Assembly: GCA_030628805.1 (NCBI GenBank)
Contig: DAOVQG010000277.1
Coordinates: forward strand, 1 to 6,252
Source of the DNA: JAGMDK01 sp023128695
GTDB lineage: Bacteria; Planctomycetota; Phycisphaerae; UBA1845; Fen-1342
Direction of reading: 5' to 3'
Length of the DNA: 6,252 nt
The notes under the pieces were generated by a model. It did no database searches, was not told the DNA's origin, and saw nothing but the letters and a program-made list of their open reading frames with translations. Shown piece after piece: positions 5,869-6,252 of this stretch; the stretch's first letter is position 1; every line of letters starts with the position of its first letter. A program made the translations under genes and the position numbers.

Positions 5869-5897
5869 ATGATACCGGGCCCGGTGCGACATACCAA
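5869..5897 (-). promoter_or_regulatory. Candidate promoter of the zinc-ribbon gene
   Basis: On the minus strand, TTGGTA (5897-5892), a 17-nt spacer and TATCAT (5874-5869) fit a sigma-70-type promoter, 4/6 and 5/6 to consensus. The predicted start of transcription lies about 20-25 nt before the ATG and upstream of the GGAG. The spacer contains a perfect 12-bp palindrome, ACCGGGCCCGGT (5874-5885), that could be an operator. Confidence 0.42.
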
Positions 5898-5956
5898 GTG
5901 GCTCGCGGCGACATCTCCAATCGGGTGTGACTATTTTGGGTGGATACGATAACTCT

Positions 5957-6106
5957 ATGGGAAATAACCGGTTGTTCAATACGGTCGTGTTAGTAGTTGT
6001 TAGTTATTGGTTTTTAGTGGTCGTTTCGTCCGTACCGCAAATCACGACGAATATGCGTCATTATCCGATCGGGTCATTCGCGACGGCCGAAGGCCGCGAC
6101 TTCTAA
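5957..6106 (+). CDS. Candidate 49-residue single-pass membrane peptide
   Basis: An open frame from ATG 5957 to TAA 6104-6106. It encodes a polar start (MGNNRLFN), one strongly hydrophobic segment (about residues 10-26, VVLVVVSYWFLVVV) and a polar tail ending ATAEGRDF. The layout suits a small membrane protein or a short exported peptide. There is no clear Shine-Dalgarno. A -10-like TACGAT (5945-5950) lies 6 nt before the ATG, as in the EamA gene, but I see no -35. Doubts are that codon third positions are less GC-rich than in the neighbours, that the hydrophobic segment is partly encoded by an AT-rich repeat arm, and that I recognise no family. It could be a chance frame. Confidence 0.25.
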   Translation: MGNNRLFNTVVLVVVSYWFLVVVSSVPQITTNMRHYPIGSFATAEGRDF

Positions 6107-6130
6107 TAACTAACAACCAATAACTAATAA
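5997..6130. repeat. AT-rich inverted repeat with 94-bp interior
   Basis: The left arm 5997-6016 (TTGTTAGTTATTGGTTTTTA) and the reverse complement of the right arm 6111-6130 match at 18 of 20 positions. In a second register, GTTGTTAGTTATT (5996-6008) pairs perfectly with 6105-6117. The right arm also contains TAATAACTAA-type short direct repeats. A small GC hairpin (CGGCC-GAA-GGCCG, 6084-6096) lies in the interior. These arms are far more AT-rich than the rest of the window. Confidence 0.75.
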
Positions 6131-6158
6131 GGGGGTATCCGGTTGACGCAAGTCGATA

Positions 6159-6251
6159 CTACCGGTTGTGGTTGCCACCAACGAGATCGCGATACCGCGT
6201 TGGCCCGATGGTGGCTGCCTGTTCCATAAGCCGATGGAAAAGCAATCCACG
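6159..6251 (-). CDS. Possible C-terminus of a gene entering from the right edge
   Basis: On the minus strand a frame open from the window edge gives 30 residues ending at TAG (6161-6159), including GLLFHRLMEQAATIGPTRYR and then DLVGG. The mix of hydrophobic and charged residues looks like a helical protein end, and it loosely recalls the tails of some insertion-sequence transposases. That resemblance is an impression, not an identification. A second minus-strand frame is also open here, so chance is a real alternative. No other gene is evident in 6107-6252. Confidence 0.3.
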   Translation of the reverse strand, partial: RGLLFHRLMEQAATIGPTRYRDLVGGNHNR

Positions 6252-6252
6252 C

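Noticed and set aside
6208..6252. Plus-strand starts at ATG 6208 and ATG 6234 reading off the right edge
   Set aside because: Fewer than 16 codons are visible for either, there is no ribosome site, and nothing distinguishes them from chance.

Overview
The window looks like a piece of a high-GC bacterial chromosome, most likely from Planctomycetota. That placement is inference. It rests on the GC-rich coding sequence, the pairing of DUF3857/transglutaminase envelope proteins, and short GC-rich palindromic repeats of a style I associate with planctomycete genomes. There is no rRNA, tRNA or taxonomic marker gene to confirm it.

Layout from left to right. Positions 1-145 are an array of four 30-bp palindromic repeats (class A), interrupted by a different palindrome (class B). 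Next come two overlapping plus-strand genes, 206-2230 and 2217-4205. Both encode large exported proteins of the DUF3857/transglutaminase-like type. The first keeps a complete Cys-His-Asp triad. The second has the same domain order but has lost the Cys and His, so it looks like a non-catalytic partner. Positions 4206-4433 separate these genes from a convergent minus-strand pair and are packed with repeats (classes C and D) that can form long hairpins. On the minus strand, read from right to left, a 108-residue protein with two zinc ribbons (5839-5513) is followed by a 10-helix EamA/DMT permease (5402-4434). The right end (5840-6252) holds a plausible promoter for the zinc-ribbon gene, a weak candidate for a 49-residue membrane peptide, an AT-rich inverted repeat, and possibly the C-terminus of a minus-strand gene entering from beyond the edge.

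The most striking signal is the repeat population. Classes A, B and C share a TGTAGC/TGTGGC-like lead followed by a perfect or near-perfect stem-loop. B and C differ by a compensatory pair change in the stem. Copies lie between genes and also in frame inside genes: two inverted copies sit on either side of the signal peptide of the second DUF3857-like protein, and a degenerate copy sits in the central loop of the permease. This suggests a mobile or spreading palindromic element that can be tolerated in protein linkers.

The two DUF3857 proteins are probably made together, given the 14-bp overlap and good ribosome site, and probably act in the periplasm or cell envelope. Their substrate cannot be read from the sequence. 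No functional link to the permease or zinc-ribbon protein is evident.
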